DNA of 64,000 bases, taken from positions 3,534,001 to 3,598,000 of the forward strand of contig NZ_CP016895.1 in NCBI RefSeq assembly GCF_001704115.1, read 5' to 3'. Under the pieces are notes generated by a model. It saw only the letters and a list, made by a program, of their open reading frames with translations. It did not search any database and was not told where the DNA came from. The stretch is from Acinetobacter larvae. Lineage in GTDB: Bacteria; Pseudomonadota; Gammaproteobacteria; Pseudomonadales; Moraxellaceae. The stretch's first letter is position 1, and the number at the start of each line of letters is the position of its first letter. The translations under genes and the position numbers were made by a program. Positions 28,766-36,388 of this stretch are shown here, piece by piece.

Positions 28766-29728
28766 TTATACTGTTTTAGGACGACCGGCCTCTAATACCG
28801 CAAACAAATCATCGGCAATAGAGGTGCCAAACTGTTTGTCAATTTCACGAATACATGTTGGGCTGGTGACATTAATCTCGGTAACGTATTCACCAATGAC
28901 ATCTAACCCAACAAAAACCAAGCCTTTTTCTTTAAGATAGGGCGCAACCTTGCTTGCGATCTCTCGGTCTTTGTCTGTTAATGGGCGTGCCTCACCTAAA
29001 CCACCAGCAGCTAAGTTACCTCGCACTTCACCATTTTGTGGAATTCGTGCTAAACAATACGGTACTGGCTCACCATTAATCATTAAAATTCGTTTATCAC
29101 CGTCTACAATCTCAGGAATATAACGTTGTGCCATAATCGGCTGTTGCCCATTTTGACTCAGCATTTCTAAGGTTGAACCAATATTGGGACCATCGTGAAA
29201 GAGACGAAAAATGCCCATCCCTCCCATACCATCTAAAGGTTTTACGATCACATCTTGATGTTTATCGATAAAAGCACGCAATAAACTTTGTTGTGAGCTC
29301 ACCAAGGTTGGTACTTGTAGTTCGGGGAACTGTGTGGCAAATAATTTTTCATTACAGTCTCGCAGGCTCTGCGACTTATTGATCACCCATGCCCCTTCAC
29401 GCTCAGCCTGTTCCAATATATACGTGCTATAGACAAAGTTCATATCAAATGGTGGGTCCTTACGCATCAGAATCACGTCAAAACTCGCCAAAGACTGTGC
29501 TTGTTTTTCGCCTAAAGTATAGTAATGCTCAGTATTTTCAAATACCGCTAAAGGCGCAATTAAACCAAAGGCCTTACCTTGGTCAATATATAAATCTTGT
29601 TGTAATACATAACCCAGTTGATGCCCACGACGTGCTGCTGCCCATAGCATTGCCATGGTGGAATCTTTCTTAAGATTGACCTGTTCAATCGGATCCATTA
29701 CCACTAATACGCGCATACGCTCACTCAT
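28766..29728 (-). CDS. gshB: Glutathione synthetase
   Basis: GshB ligates glycine to gamma-glutamylcysteine using ATP. I start at the ATG at 29728 because VVMDPIEQVNLKKDSTMAM, the conserved family N-terminus, follows within a few residues. The frame stays open upstream to 29827, which would add 33 unconserved residues; an ATG at 29716 is a further option. The 320-residue product (E. coli 316) has ATP-grasp features including DVIVKPLDGMGGMGIFRL near 150 and INVTSPTCIREID near 285. It lies upstream of the cell-wall cluster on the same strand but is separated by a stem-loop. Confidence 0.94.
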   Translation of the reverse strand: MSERMRVLVVMDPIEQVNLKKDSTMAMLWAAARRGHQLGYVLQQDLYIDQGKAFGLIAPLAVFENTEHYYTLGEKQAQSLASFDVILMRKDPPFDMNFVYSTYILEQAEREGAWVINKSQSLRDCNEKLFATQFPELQVPTLVSSQQSLLRAFIDKHQDVIVKPLDGMGGMGIFRLFHDGPNIGSTLEMLSQNGQQPIMAQRYIPEIVDGDKRILMINGEPVPYCLARIPQNGEVRGNLAAGGLGEARPLTDKDREIASKVAPYLKEKGLVFVGLDVIGEYVTEINVTSPTCIREIDKQFGTSIADDLFAVLEAGRPKTV

Positions 29729-29970
29729 TTTAAAGCTTTGGTCAGCCAGCAGTATAACGGAGAACATATGATCTGTATGGCTTTTAATTACATATTGATC
29801 TAAGGAAAATGCAAGAGCAATCAGCACTATAGCTTCGCCGAATAGCTAGATTGTATGCAAACAAGATACGAGAGAACATCCAATGAAATTGCCAGATAAC
29901 GATGACATCACCATGATGGCATCACTGTACATCACGATCATGCCAATGCATTTATTAAAAAATCAGCAAT

Positions 29971-30489
29971 TTACTGCTCATTTGTAGGCACTAAGATTAG
30001 CTCAGATACGCTCAAGGGATCTTCCGGTAAATCCAATTGTACTTGGCACGCTAAACGCCCTTCTGAGTGGGTCAACCTAAAATATCGAAAGCGCGCAACA
30101 ACAGCAATTGGGCGACCGATGGCAAAGTCATGGTCGATTAAGCTGTTATATAGTGCTTGTGCATAGTGGGTATCGAGGTCCGTCAGCAGTATATGTCTAT
30201 ACCAGACTTGAATCACGGGGAAATACTGTGACGGTGTATAGAGCAACCAAACCGTATTATAAACTTCATCATGCTGTTCATTGAGCATAAGGTTATTTAT
30301 TAATTTTCGTTGTACATCTGCGTTCACAGTCAAGTGATAGCAGTATTGCTGCAAAGTCCCTAACTGTAATGGATGCGTATAAAAAAAGCGTCCTCGCGCC
30401 ATCCGATAACCACGCCATCGATAGCGATCAAATTGCAACAGCAAGACGCATAAAATTACGCCAATTACAACAATAAGCCAAAAATACAT
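29971..30489 (-). CDS. Conserved hypothetical membrane-anchored protein
   Basis: I do not recognise a functional family. The 172-residue product begins with a single hydrophobic segment (about residues 3-20), then Arg-rich YRWRGYRMARGRFF, so the bulk is probably cytoplasmic. The rest is soluble, with many aromatic residues and a strand-rich look (VIQVWYRHILLTDLD near 92, VVARFRYFRLTH near 130). It lies between gshB and pyrE on the same strand. An 11-bp hairpin precedes it after pyrE. Codon use looks like the neighbours. It is probably a genuine gene with lineage-restricted distribution. Confidence 0.7.
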   Translation of the reverse strand: MYFWLIVVIGVILCVLLLQFDRYRWRGYRMARGRFFYTHPLQLGTLQQYCYHLTVNADVQRKLINNLMLNEQHDEVYNTVWLLYTPSQYFPVIQVWYRHILLTDLDTHYAQALYNSLIDHDFAIGRPIAVVARFRYFRLTHSEGRLACQVQLDLPEDPLSVSELILVPTNEQ

Positions 30490-30530
30490 CGCATCATGCG
30501 TCCTAGCTTGGCAGTGGAAGCGCTTTTTGG

Positions 30531-30564
30531 GATTGAAGTGGTAAAATAATCAGCCACTTCAATC
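30531..30564 (-). terminator. Hairpin after pyrE
   Basis: gattgaagtgg and ccacttcaatc pair over 11 bp around a 12-nt loop, 23 bp past the pyrE stop. There is no convincing T-run on the minus strand, so read-through into the next gene is possible. Confidence 0.45.
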
Positions 30565-30586
30565 TATTGATAGCAAAATATATCGC

Positions 30587-31237
30587 TTAAACACCATATT
30601 TAACGCGATAAGCTTGCATATTTTTGAGTGCCTGTTGATCACCTTTTTGCTCAAGATATTGCATAAGATCTTGCATGGTAATCAGTGCGTGCACAGGAAT
30701 CTCTAACTCTTTTTGTACTTCTTGGATGGCAGATAACTGACCTTGCCCTCGTTCTTGGCGATCCAATGCCACTAAAACACCCGCAATGCTTGCACCGGCA
30801 TTTTTCAAGATGCTGACCACTTCACGAATGGCTGTACCCGCGGTAATCACGTCATCAATGATCCAAACTTTTTTCGCTTCAACGGATGCGCCAACCAACA
30901 CACCACCTTCACCATGGTCTTTGGCCTCTTTACGGTTAAACCCCCAGGGTACGCTCACCCCATGATATTGTGATAAAGCAACCGCTGTCGCAGCAACGAA
31001 TGGAATACCTTTATAGGCTGGTCCAAAAATCACATCGACGCTGTTACATTGTGTTAACTTATTCGCATATCCTTGTGCTAACAGCGATAATGCTTCGCCA
31101 TCATTGAGTAAACCCGCATTAAAGAAATATGGGCTCACCCGACCCGATTTTAGCGTAAACTCACCAAACTTCAGCACACCGCGCGAAAGCGCGAGTTCAA
31201 TAAAAGCTTGCGTGTTAAATTCAACAGGTGATGTCAT
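30587..31237 (-). CDS. pyrE: Orotate phosphoribosyltransferase
   Basis: PyrE attaches ribose-5-phosphate from PRPP to orotate in pyrimidine synthesis. The 216-residue protein (E. coli 213) has the PRPP motif VWIIDDVITAGTAIREV near residue 123, FGPAYKGIPFV near 71, and GFNRKEAKDHGEGG near 99. It diverges from crc with only 40 bp between the two start codons, so their promoters must overlap. The pyrE/crc pairing is the same as in Pseudomonas. Confidence 0.96.
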   Translation of the reverse strand: MTSPVEFNTQAFIELALSRGVLKFGEFTLKSGRVSPYFFNAGLLNDGEALSLLAQGYANKLTQCNSVDVIFGPAYKGIPFVAATAVALSQYHGVSVPWGFNRKEAKDHGEGGVLVGASVEAKKVWIIDDVITAGTAIREVVSILKNAGASIAGVLVALDRQERGQGQLSAIQEVQKELEIPVHALITMQDLMQYLEQKGDQQALKNMQAYRVKYGV

Positions 31238-31277
31238 GCGGTGCTCCAGAAAATTATGAATGAGGTTATGACTGCGA

Positions 31278-32102
31278 ATGATACCAAAGAGTAGCTATCC
31301 GAGTGATCAAAAAGTTTTAAGGGTCGTATCTATAAACGTCAATGGATTACGCGCATCAGTCAAAAAAGGCTTGCTGGACTGGTTAGAACAATCCGAAGCT
31401 GACGTGGTCTGTATGCAAGAAAGTCGTATTACCCACGAGCAATGGAATGATCATTTTAAACCCGCTGGCTGGCATACCCATCTATTTCCTGCAGAGCGTG
31501 CAGGTTATGCGGGAACTGCCATTTACAGCCGTATTCCTTTCCAGAATGTCCGTAATGGTTTAGATTTTGAATTAGCAGACAGTCAAGGTCGCTTCATCGC
31601 CGCAGAGTTTGATCTGGGTTTAGAGCAGCCTGCATATATCTGCTCATTGTATTTACCATCCGGTTCTTCTGGGGAAGAGGCGCAAGCCCGTAAAGATCAA
31701 TTTCTCACGGTATATGCCAATATCCTCAAGCAATGGCGTGATGAGAATAAATCCATCATTGTCTGCGGTGATTATAATATTGTGCATAAACGGATTGATA
31801 TAAAAAACTGGTCCGGCAATCAAAAATCTTCCGGTTGTTTACCGCATGAGCGCGCTTGGTTAGACCATATCTATGATGATCTTGGCTATGTCGATACTTT
31901 CCGTGAAGTCCGCAAAGAAGCCGAGCTCTATTCTTGGTGGTCTAACCGTGGACAAGCACGTGCCAAAAATGTGGGTTGGCGTATTGACTATCATGCCTGC
32001 TCTCCAGACTGGAAAACGCGTGCAATCAATGCTTGGGTTTATAGAGAACAATGGTTTAGTGACCATGCACCGGTCATCATTGACTATGCTCTAGATCAAT
32101 AA
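31278..32102 (+). CDS. crc: Crc/exonuclease III family protein (catabolite repression control homologue)
   Basis: This 274-residue protein belongs to the exonuclease III/endonuclease-exonuclease-phosphatase superfamily. Its position divergent to pyrE matches crc of Pseudomonas and Acinetobacter, where Crc helps Hfq repress translation of catabolic genes. Unlike P. aeruginosa Crc, all ExoIII active-site motifs look intact: NVNG near residue 18, QESR near 46, GDYNIVHKRID near 161, WRIDYH near 234 and SDHAPVI near 264. It could therefore be a nuclease, a regulator or both. The ATG at 31278 leaves 11 residues before the conserved VVSINVNG. The symbol rests on synteny; xthA is the alternative name. 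Confidence 0.78.
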   Translation: MIPKSSYPSDQKVLRVVSINVNGLRASVKKGLLDWLEQSEADVVCMQESRITHEQWNDHFKPAGWHTHLFPAERAGYAGTAIYSRIPFQNVRNGLDFELADSQGRFIAAEFDLGLEQPAYICSLYLPSGSSGEEAQARKDQFLTVYANILKQWRDENKSIIVCGDYNIVHKRIDIKNWSGNQKSSGCLPHERAWLDHIYDDLGYVDTFREVRKEAELYSWWSNRGQARAKNVGWRIDYHACSPDWKTRAINAWVYREQWFSDHAPVIIDYALDQ

Positions 32103-32122
32103 CAAAAAATACCAATTGAAAC

Positions 32123-32148
32123 ATTAAGTGAACACTTGTTCACTTAAT
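32123..32148. terminator. Perfect 11-bp palindrome after crc
   Basis: attaagtgaac and gttcacttaat pair around actt, 20 bp past the crc stop. Only a scattered T-rich stretch follows. It may be a weak terminator of crc; its symmetry would also suit a protein-binding site. Confidence 0.45.
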
Positions 32149-32189
32149 ATCAGATTTTATCTCACGTCAGTTGCCGTATTTGCGGATGT

Positions 32190-32218
32190 TTATTCATGCC
32201 TAAGGGGTGCATTATATG
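32190..32218 (+). promoter_or_regulatory. Candidate promoter of the GGA-rich RNA
   Basis: TTATTC (32190-32195), 17-bp spacer, TATATG (32213-32218). The -10 lies in the palindrome tgcattatatgca. A wider inverted repeat, tgccgtat (32172-32179) with atacggca (32220-32227), brackets the promoter. The -35 is weak, so an activator is likely if this is the promoter. I see no convincing GacA-type upstream element. Confidence 0.45.
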
Positions 32219-32223
32219 CATAC

Positions 32224-32369
32224 GGCACAGGGACACTGTCAGGATGACAACAAAGGGATAGGACGCCGAAGGATGAATAAATAAATACCTTGGTATTTAT
32301 TTTAAGGATGTGACATTGGACGTTGGACTGAGACCCGCATGATCAGGATGATTAAATGCGGGTTTTCTC
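32224..32369 (+). ncRNA. Putative small RNA with nine GGA motifs (CsrA/RsmA-sponge type)
   Basis: Between crc and the ArsC-like gene lies a compact transcript-like unit that encodes no protein. GGA occurs nine times in 118 nt (32231 to 32348), mostly as AGGA or GGGA. Two alternative short hairpins place GGA in the loop (acag-ggaca-ctgt and gtca-gga-tgac). A longer AT-rich hairpin (11 bp, 32279-32302) divides the RNA, and a terminator follows whose loop itself carries AGGATG. These are the hallmarks of CsrB/RsmY/RsmZ RNAs that titrate CsrA. The class is inferred from motif density; the exact 5' end is estimated from a weak promoter. Whether it matches a known Rfam family could not be checked. 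Confidence 0.62.
32333..32369 (+). terminator. Intrinsic terminator of the GGA-rich RNA
   Basis: acccgcat (32333-32340) and atgcgggt (32356-32363) form an 8-bp GC-rich stem with a 15-nt loop containing AGGATG, followed by ttttctct. Confidence 0.75.
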
Positions 32370-32573
32370 TATGAGATATTTTATTTTGCAGAACTTTATA
32401 AAGCTGTTTACTCAAAGCTGTCAAATTTTGCTATACAGCAAAATAACCCACTACAACGATTTATGCCCTACAGCAGATTCAGCCTGTGAATGACTTAACA
32501 ATCACCAGCGATTGACTTAGTATGATGCATGATCTGGTTATTCTTTTCTTTCACCTGAGTAGGTCAATACACT
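32370..32573. other. Intergenic segment upstream of the ArsC-like gene
   Basis: About 200 bp of AT-rich DNA between the RNA terminator and the ArsC-like gene. No gene or strong motif is visible. Confidence 0.4.
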
Positions 32574-32921
32574 ATGTTGGTTATTTACGGTATAAAAAAT
32601 TGCAGCACAATGAAAAAAGCCTTTGTATTACTTGATGAATTAGCGCTAGCCTATGAGTTTCATGATTATAAAAAACAAGGAATTGATGCAGAGACCATTA
32701 AAAGCTGGATTGATGTTTTAGGTGCCGATGTTGTGCTCAATAAAAAAGGAACCACATGGCGTAAATTAAGCGCAGAACAACAGCAGCAAGCTTTACAGAG
32801 TGAACAGGCACTGATCGCGACATTGGTTGAACATAGCAGTATGATTAAACGCCCTATTGTTAAAACAGATACAGGTTTTATTGTTGGTTTTGATGAAGCA
32901 CAATATCGCGCTTTAAAATAA
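32574..32921 (+). CDS. ArsC/Spx/YffB-family thioredoxin-fold protein
   Basis: This is a small (115-residue) protein of the ArsC-like (YffB/Spx/MgsR) family. Such proteins resemble glutathione-dependent arsenate reductases, but the cellular role of the YffB branch is unclear. It starts MLVIYGIKNCSTMKKA, with the single active-site cysteine at about residue 10. The family signature RPIVKTDTGFIVGFDE is near residue 92, and NKKGTTWRKL near 57. It has no arsenic-resistance neighbours, so arsenate reduction is not implied. It has its own strong terminator. Confidence 0.85.
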   Translation: MLVIYGIKNCSTMKKAFVLLDELALAYEFHDYKKQGIDAETIKSWIDVLGADVVLNKKGTTWRKLSAEQQQQALQSEQALIATLVEHSSMIKRPIVKTDTGFIVGFDEAQYRALK

Positions 32922-32939
32922 ACCACAAATGCCACCAAA

Positions 32940-32977
32940 AAATACAGCCCGAAAATAAACGGGCTGTATTTTTTTAA
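32940..32977 (+). terminator. Terminator of the ArsC-like gene
   Basis: aatacagcccg and cgggctgtatt pair over 11 bp around an 8-nt loop, followed by a T-run. It lies 20 bp past the stop. Confidence 0.92.
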
Positions 32978-33044
32978 TTTATCTTTAGCTCAATCTATAT
33001 TTAGGCAGATGAAGCCCAAACTACAACTGCGCTCAATAAAAAAT

Positions 33045-33476
33045 TTAGTTAGCACGAATCCATGTTTGATTACGACCGAGCACTGATACGCCAATAAAGC
33101 CACGAAGATTAAGTTTATTACCAGCAAGCTCACCTTTTAAGCTATAGGTTTTACCAGTTTTGGGATCTAAAATCGTACCGCCATCATATTTATTACCACC
33201 AACATTTTTAAGGTTTTTCACAATAGTGACGCCTTTTAAAGGTTTATTTTTATAAGCGCCTTCGCATTTGGTACAAGCATTTTCTTCACCTGCAACCAAA
33301 ATAGATTGAATAGTTGCTGTTAATGTACCATTACTTTGTTCGGTAAATTTAACCAAAGCACGTGGTTGCTTTGTTTCATCGTCAATCGTTTTCCATGTTG
33401 TACCATTTAATGCATCTGCAGCATTTGCAAATACTGAAGCAGCGAGTAGACCAAGTGTCAGTGCTATTTTTTTCAT
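33045..33476 (-). CDS. DUF2147 exported protein
   Basis: This is a 143-residue secreted or periplasmic protein of the DUF2147 family; function is unknown. I start at the ATG at 33476, where a normal signal peptide begins (MKKIALTLGLLAASVFANA). The frame extends 20 residues upstream without support. After cleavage the domain shows the family's strand pattern, with WKTIDDETKQPRALVKF near residue 28 and a CxxC pair in NACTKCEG near 68. The C-terminus RGFIGVSVLGRNQTWIR is typical of the family. It faces the ArsC-like gene tail to tail. Confidence 0.8.
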   Translation of the reverse strand: MKKIALTLGLLAASVFANAADALNGTTWKTIDDETKQPRALVKFTEQSNGTLTATIQSILVAGEENACTKCEGAYKNKPLKGVTIVKNLKNVGGNKYDGGTILDPKTGKTYSLKGELAGNKLNLRGFIGVSVLGRNQTWIRAN

Positions 33477-33831
33477 TTTGATATCCCTAGTTGTATTTGA
33501 ATTAGATAGTATTAAAAACTCTGCTAAATTTAGCAAATATTCAATGTGACTATTTAGTGTACGTGAATCCTTATTTTATTCAGAATAATCCTTTCAGCAT
33601 GCCCTTAGAACAACGGTTGCTATTCCAAATATTTTTTATTCACTGCCCCTTGCAGTTTATGTCAAAAATAGTCTGGCGCATACTGTCTCCTCAAAATTTA
33701 TTTTAAGCTAATTTGCCAAAGATTATGTTGTACCGCACTCGAGCATCGGGCATTTATCTCATTTATATAATGCTCTGAACTCACGTCCAATCACGCAGCT
33801 CATAACCACCTAATCAAAAATATGACGATAT

Positions 33832-34512
33832 TTATATACGACGACGATAGGGTTCATTAATTTCCACAAAACGATGCTCTTGTTTGGCTTCTTTGATCCA
33901 TTGTTGTAATGCAGGGACTGTTAGCACTTGCTGGACATAAGCTTGTGCATCCTCAGACAGCGGTACTGCATAACTCAGACAACGCAGAACCATCGGCGCA
34001 TAAAAAGCATCTGCTATACCAAATTGTGGTCCACATAAAAACCCATCACGCGTTGGTCGTGACGACCAAATCGCTTGCATACGATCCAGTTCTTGCTGTA
34101 ATGCGGCATTGTCTTGACAATATTTTGCCCCAAGCTCGCCCAATTCAGCTTCAATATTCATCGGGAAATATTGCCGAAAGACATTAAATCCACTATGCAT
34201 TTCTGCTGTAATGGATCGTGCATATGCACGCTGTGCAGGATCTTTGGGCCATAACAAACGATCTGGATAACACTCGGCTAAATATTCACAAATTGCCAAG
34301 CTATCTGTAATGATGAGATCTTTATGCTTTAGAATAGGTACTTTACCGACGCTACTTAACGCTAAAATCTTTTGCTTAAATGGGCTCTGTTTCTGAAAAT
34401 CATCAAAAAACACCATATGCTCGTAAAAAGGTATTGCCGCTGTTTTTAACACCAACCACGCTCTTAAAGACCAAGAGGAATAGTTTTTATTGCCAATGTA
34501 AAGTTCTAGCAT
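33832..34512 (-). CDS. Glutathione S-transferase family protein
   Basis: This is a cytoplasmic GST-like protein of 226 residues. The N-terminal thioredoxin-fold domain (about 1-80) includes YIGNKNYSSWSLRAWLV, where a serine of the SSWS stretch could serve as the catalytic residue. GKVPILKHKDLIITDSLAI near 56-74 is the cis-proline/glutathione-binding region. An all-helical C-terminal domain follows. It resembles the YfcF/zeta-like branch, but the substrate is not predictable. It lies just downstream of, and on the same strand as, the outer-membrane gene at 34568, separated by a terminator. Confidence 0.87.
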   Translation of the reverse strand: MLELYIGNKNYSSWSLRAWLVLKTAAIPFYEHMVFFDDFQKQSPFKQKILALSSVGKVPILKHKDLIITDSLAICEYLAECYPDRLLWPKDPAQRAYARSITAEMHSGFNVFRQYFPMNIEAELGELGAKYCQDNAALQQELDRMQAIWSSRPTRDGFLCGPQFGIADAFYAPMVLRCLSYAVPLSEDAQAYVQQVLTVPALQQWIKEAKQEHRFVEINEPYRRRI

Positions 34513-34539
34513 TGTAATGATCCATTTACTGAGTAGAAA

Positions 34540-34561
34540 AAAAGCAGCCTACGGCTGCTTT
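34540..34561 (-). terminator. Terminator of the outer-membrane protein gene
   Basis: aaagcagcc and ggctgcttt pair over 9 bp around a 3-nt loop. On the minus strand a run of seven Ts follows. It lies directly past the stop of the 34568-35335 gene. Confidence 0.88.
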
Positions 34562-34567
34562 AGCAAT

Positions 34568-35335
34568 TTAGAATAAGTAAGCAAAGCCCAATCCAGCTTT
34601 ATAATCTCGATCATCTCCATTCAATTGCACCGCAATACTGGCATCCAATTGTGCTCGATCATTTAGACTATAAATTAGCCCTTGTCCTAGAGAATACTGG
34701 TAAGCTTGGCTTTCTTGCTTGCGATAAACAAACTCTGAAAAACCAGAGAGTTTGCCTGCGATTTTATAATTAATGTTTGGAACAGCAGTTACAGACCAGT
34801 CACTATTTTGCACTTCATAGTACATACTGATGCCAGTATTGACTAAATCATTGAACTTATAATCTAAACTTGAACCAACTGTATAGATATCGTCATGCGC
34901 ACTAAATTCATCATTGCCTGTAGCAATCTGTGCTCTTGCCAACACCGCCATAGACATTTTATCGTCATTTAAATCAATGGCTTTTTTTAGAGCAATACTG
35001 ACATCACCATTACCAGACTTTTCATGGGTCTGACCACGATATTTGGTTTGTGACCATGCTGGACCGTCCCACCCCAATTGTAATTCCAAGCCAGATGCTA
35101 AACCTGTACGCAATAAGACATCGCCATTAAGCGTTAAATTCTTCTGACGATCACCTTCTAGCGTACTTTGTTGATAATTTACACTCGGCAAACTCTGTTC
35201 CCAAGCCAAACGCCCCACAGGCGTAATCCCTGTACCAAAGCCAGTTCCGGGACGATCAAAAGAAAAATCATTGGCTAAGACCGCCATGCTGCTTGAACAG
35301 CACACCAACAGCATTGTTTTTTGCAAAAGTTTCAT
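34568..35335 (-). CDS. Predicted outer-membrane beta-barrel protein (Phenol_MetA_deg-like)
   Basis: The 255-residue product has a Sec signal peptide (about 1-21, ending AVLA). Mature sequence with alternating amphipathic strands follows and the protein ends in FAYLF, the usual C-terminal aromatic of outer-membrane barrels. RPGTGFGTGITPVGRLAWEQ near residue 28 resembles proteins grouped as Phenol_MetA_deg or 'transporter' barrels; that name does not establish a substrate. It lies 14 bp after the ankyrin-type gene on the same strand, so the two are probably co-transcribed. Confidence 0.7.
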   Translation of the reverse strand: MKLLQKTMLLVCCSSSMAVLANDFSFDRPGTGFGTGITPVGRLAWEQSLPSVNYQQSTLEGDRQKNLTLNGDVLLRTGLASGLELQLGWDGPAWSQTKYRGQTHEKSGNGDVSIALKKAIDLNDDKMSMAVLARAQIATGNDEFSAHDDIYTVGSSLDYKFNDLVNTGISMYYEVQNSDWSVTAVPNINYKIAGKLSGFSEFVYRKQESQAYQYSLGQGLIYSLNDRAQLDASIAVQLNGDDRDYKAGLGFAYLF

Positions 35336-35349
35336 TGTTAGACTCTTAT

Positions 35350-35892
35350 TTAAATCAATTCCTTGGTCATCTTGCCACCATGTTCACGCAATAAGTGCAA
35401 GGTTTCTTTTTCTTCAGCCAACGCCTGTTGCCAATCAATTTCATCAAAATCACAATCAAAGAATAAATCGCTAATTGAACTTAGAATCGTTTTATCTTCA
35501 TCGTCTTTGCTGTTGGGATTGACGCCCAGCTCAAGTAATCGTTTGACAGCTGGTACGCATGCAGCACTTGCCGCGTCCCACAAGGGTCCATAGCATTCTT
35601 CGCAATCCCAAAGATGCACATTAACTTTGGCAGCAAGCATTGCTTCCAAAATATCCAAGTGTACTTGTAAACGTTGCTGTTTTTCATCTTCCGAAAACGG
35701 TTGACCCGCCTCATAAGCTTCACATACGGCTTCCCACCATTTAAATAAGCCATCAGACCATACTGAAATTGCTGGTCCTAGCTCAGCATCAATGATGTTT
35801 GGATCCAAGCCCTCTGCTAATCGTTGCTGTACTTGTGGCAGATCTAAGTTTTGAATGGCTTGAATAAAATTTTCTTGCTGTGCAGTTAACAT
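35350..35892 (-). CDS. Ankyrin-repeat-like protein
   Basis: This is a 180-residue, acidic, probably cytoplasmic protein with no signal peptide. Ankyrin-like units are visible: IQAIQNLDLPQVQQRLAEG near residue 11, an irregular second unit around 72-100 (LDILEAMLAAKVNVHLWDCE), and WDAASAACVPAVKRLLELGV near 106, which continues to DPNS-type turns. Such repeats usually bind other proteins. It precedes the outer-membrane barrel gene by 14 bp. Its function is unknown. The repeat assignment is from pattern and not from a profile search. Confidence 0.72.
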   Translation of the reverse strand: MLTAQQENFIQAIQNLDLPQVQQRLAEGLDPNIIDAELGPAISVWSDGLFKWWEAVCEAYEAGQPFSEDEKQQRLQVHLDILEAMLAAKVNVHLWDCEECYGPLWDAASAACVPAVKRLLELGVNPNSKDDEDKTILSSISDLFFDCDFDEIDWQQALAEEKETLHLLREHGGKMTKELI

Positions 35893-36017
35893 CGCCTATG
35901 CTCTCTCGCTGTCATTGTTGTATTATGCCGAAAAAATACAAGTATTTTTAGATATATCGTCTATTATAAATTTTTAAATTGTACTTTTGGGAATTCTGAG
36001 CGAATTTCAGCTGCAAC

Positions 36018-36041
36018 AAAAAAGCCCCGAAGGGCTTTTTT
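36018..36041 (-). terminator. Terminator of the HPF/RaiA-type gene
   Basis: aaaaaagccc and gggctttttt pair over 10 bp around cgaa; on the minus strand the T-run is part of the stem. The stop codon of the upstream gene touches the stem. Confidence 0.88.
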
Positions 36042-36388
36042 TAGATTTCATCGGCAAGCTCTAATTGCCCACCACGCGGGTTTTCTTGTTTCTCTAAGAC
36101 ATGTTCTAGGCTGCGTTTTACACGTTCAATCGCGCCATGTAGAGATAAGTCGATATTTTTGGCTTTATGGGTCACTACAACAGGTTTAATCCCTGCAGCT
36201 TTGACTTCGACCATACAACGTATATCGTCTGCGCCGCCTTTATCACCATTCTCATCACTAATATGCACTGAGAACTGGGTAATGCGTTCAGTATGACGCT
36301 GAAATTCTTTGGTTAACTCTTCACGCACATAGCTAATCAAACGCTCACTATTTTTAATGTTCTTGTCTGTACGGATTTCAATGTTCAT
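36041..36388 (-). CDS. HPF/RaiA-family ribosome-associated protein
   Basis: This is a short (115-residue) ribosome hibernation-type protein of the HPF/RaiA (sigma-54 modulation) superfamily, which binds the 30S decoding centre under stress. The beta-alpha-beta-beta-beta-alpha order is visible: IEIRTDKNI, helix SERLISYVREELTKEFQRH, strands including ITQFSVHISDENG and IRCMVEVKAA, then helix LHGAIERVKRSLEHVLEK. The sequence is divergent from E. coli HPF, so I do not give a symbol. It is flanked by a terminator and a long upstream gap, so it is likely monocistronic. Confidence 0.78.
   Translation of the reverse strand: MNIEIRTDKNIKNSERLISYVREELTKEFQRHTERITQFSVHISDENGDKGGADDIRCMVEVKAAGIKPVVVTHKAKNIDLSLHGAIERVKRSLEHVLEKQENPRGGQLELADEI

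Noticed and set aside
29883..29987. 34-codon plus-strand frame between gshB and the next minus-strand gene
   Set aside because: Starts with ATG and a weak purine stretch but has no conservation evidence and overlaps the 3' end of a better-supported gene.
32574..32921. Arsenate reductase of an ars operon
   Set aside because: No arsR, arsB or arsH nearby; the sequence is closer to the YffB branch with unknown role.
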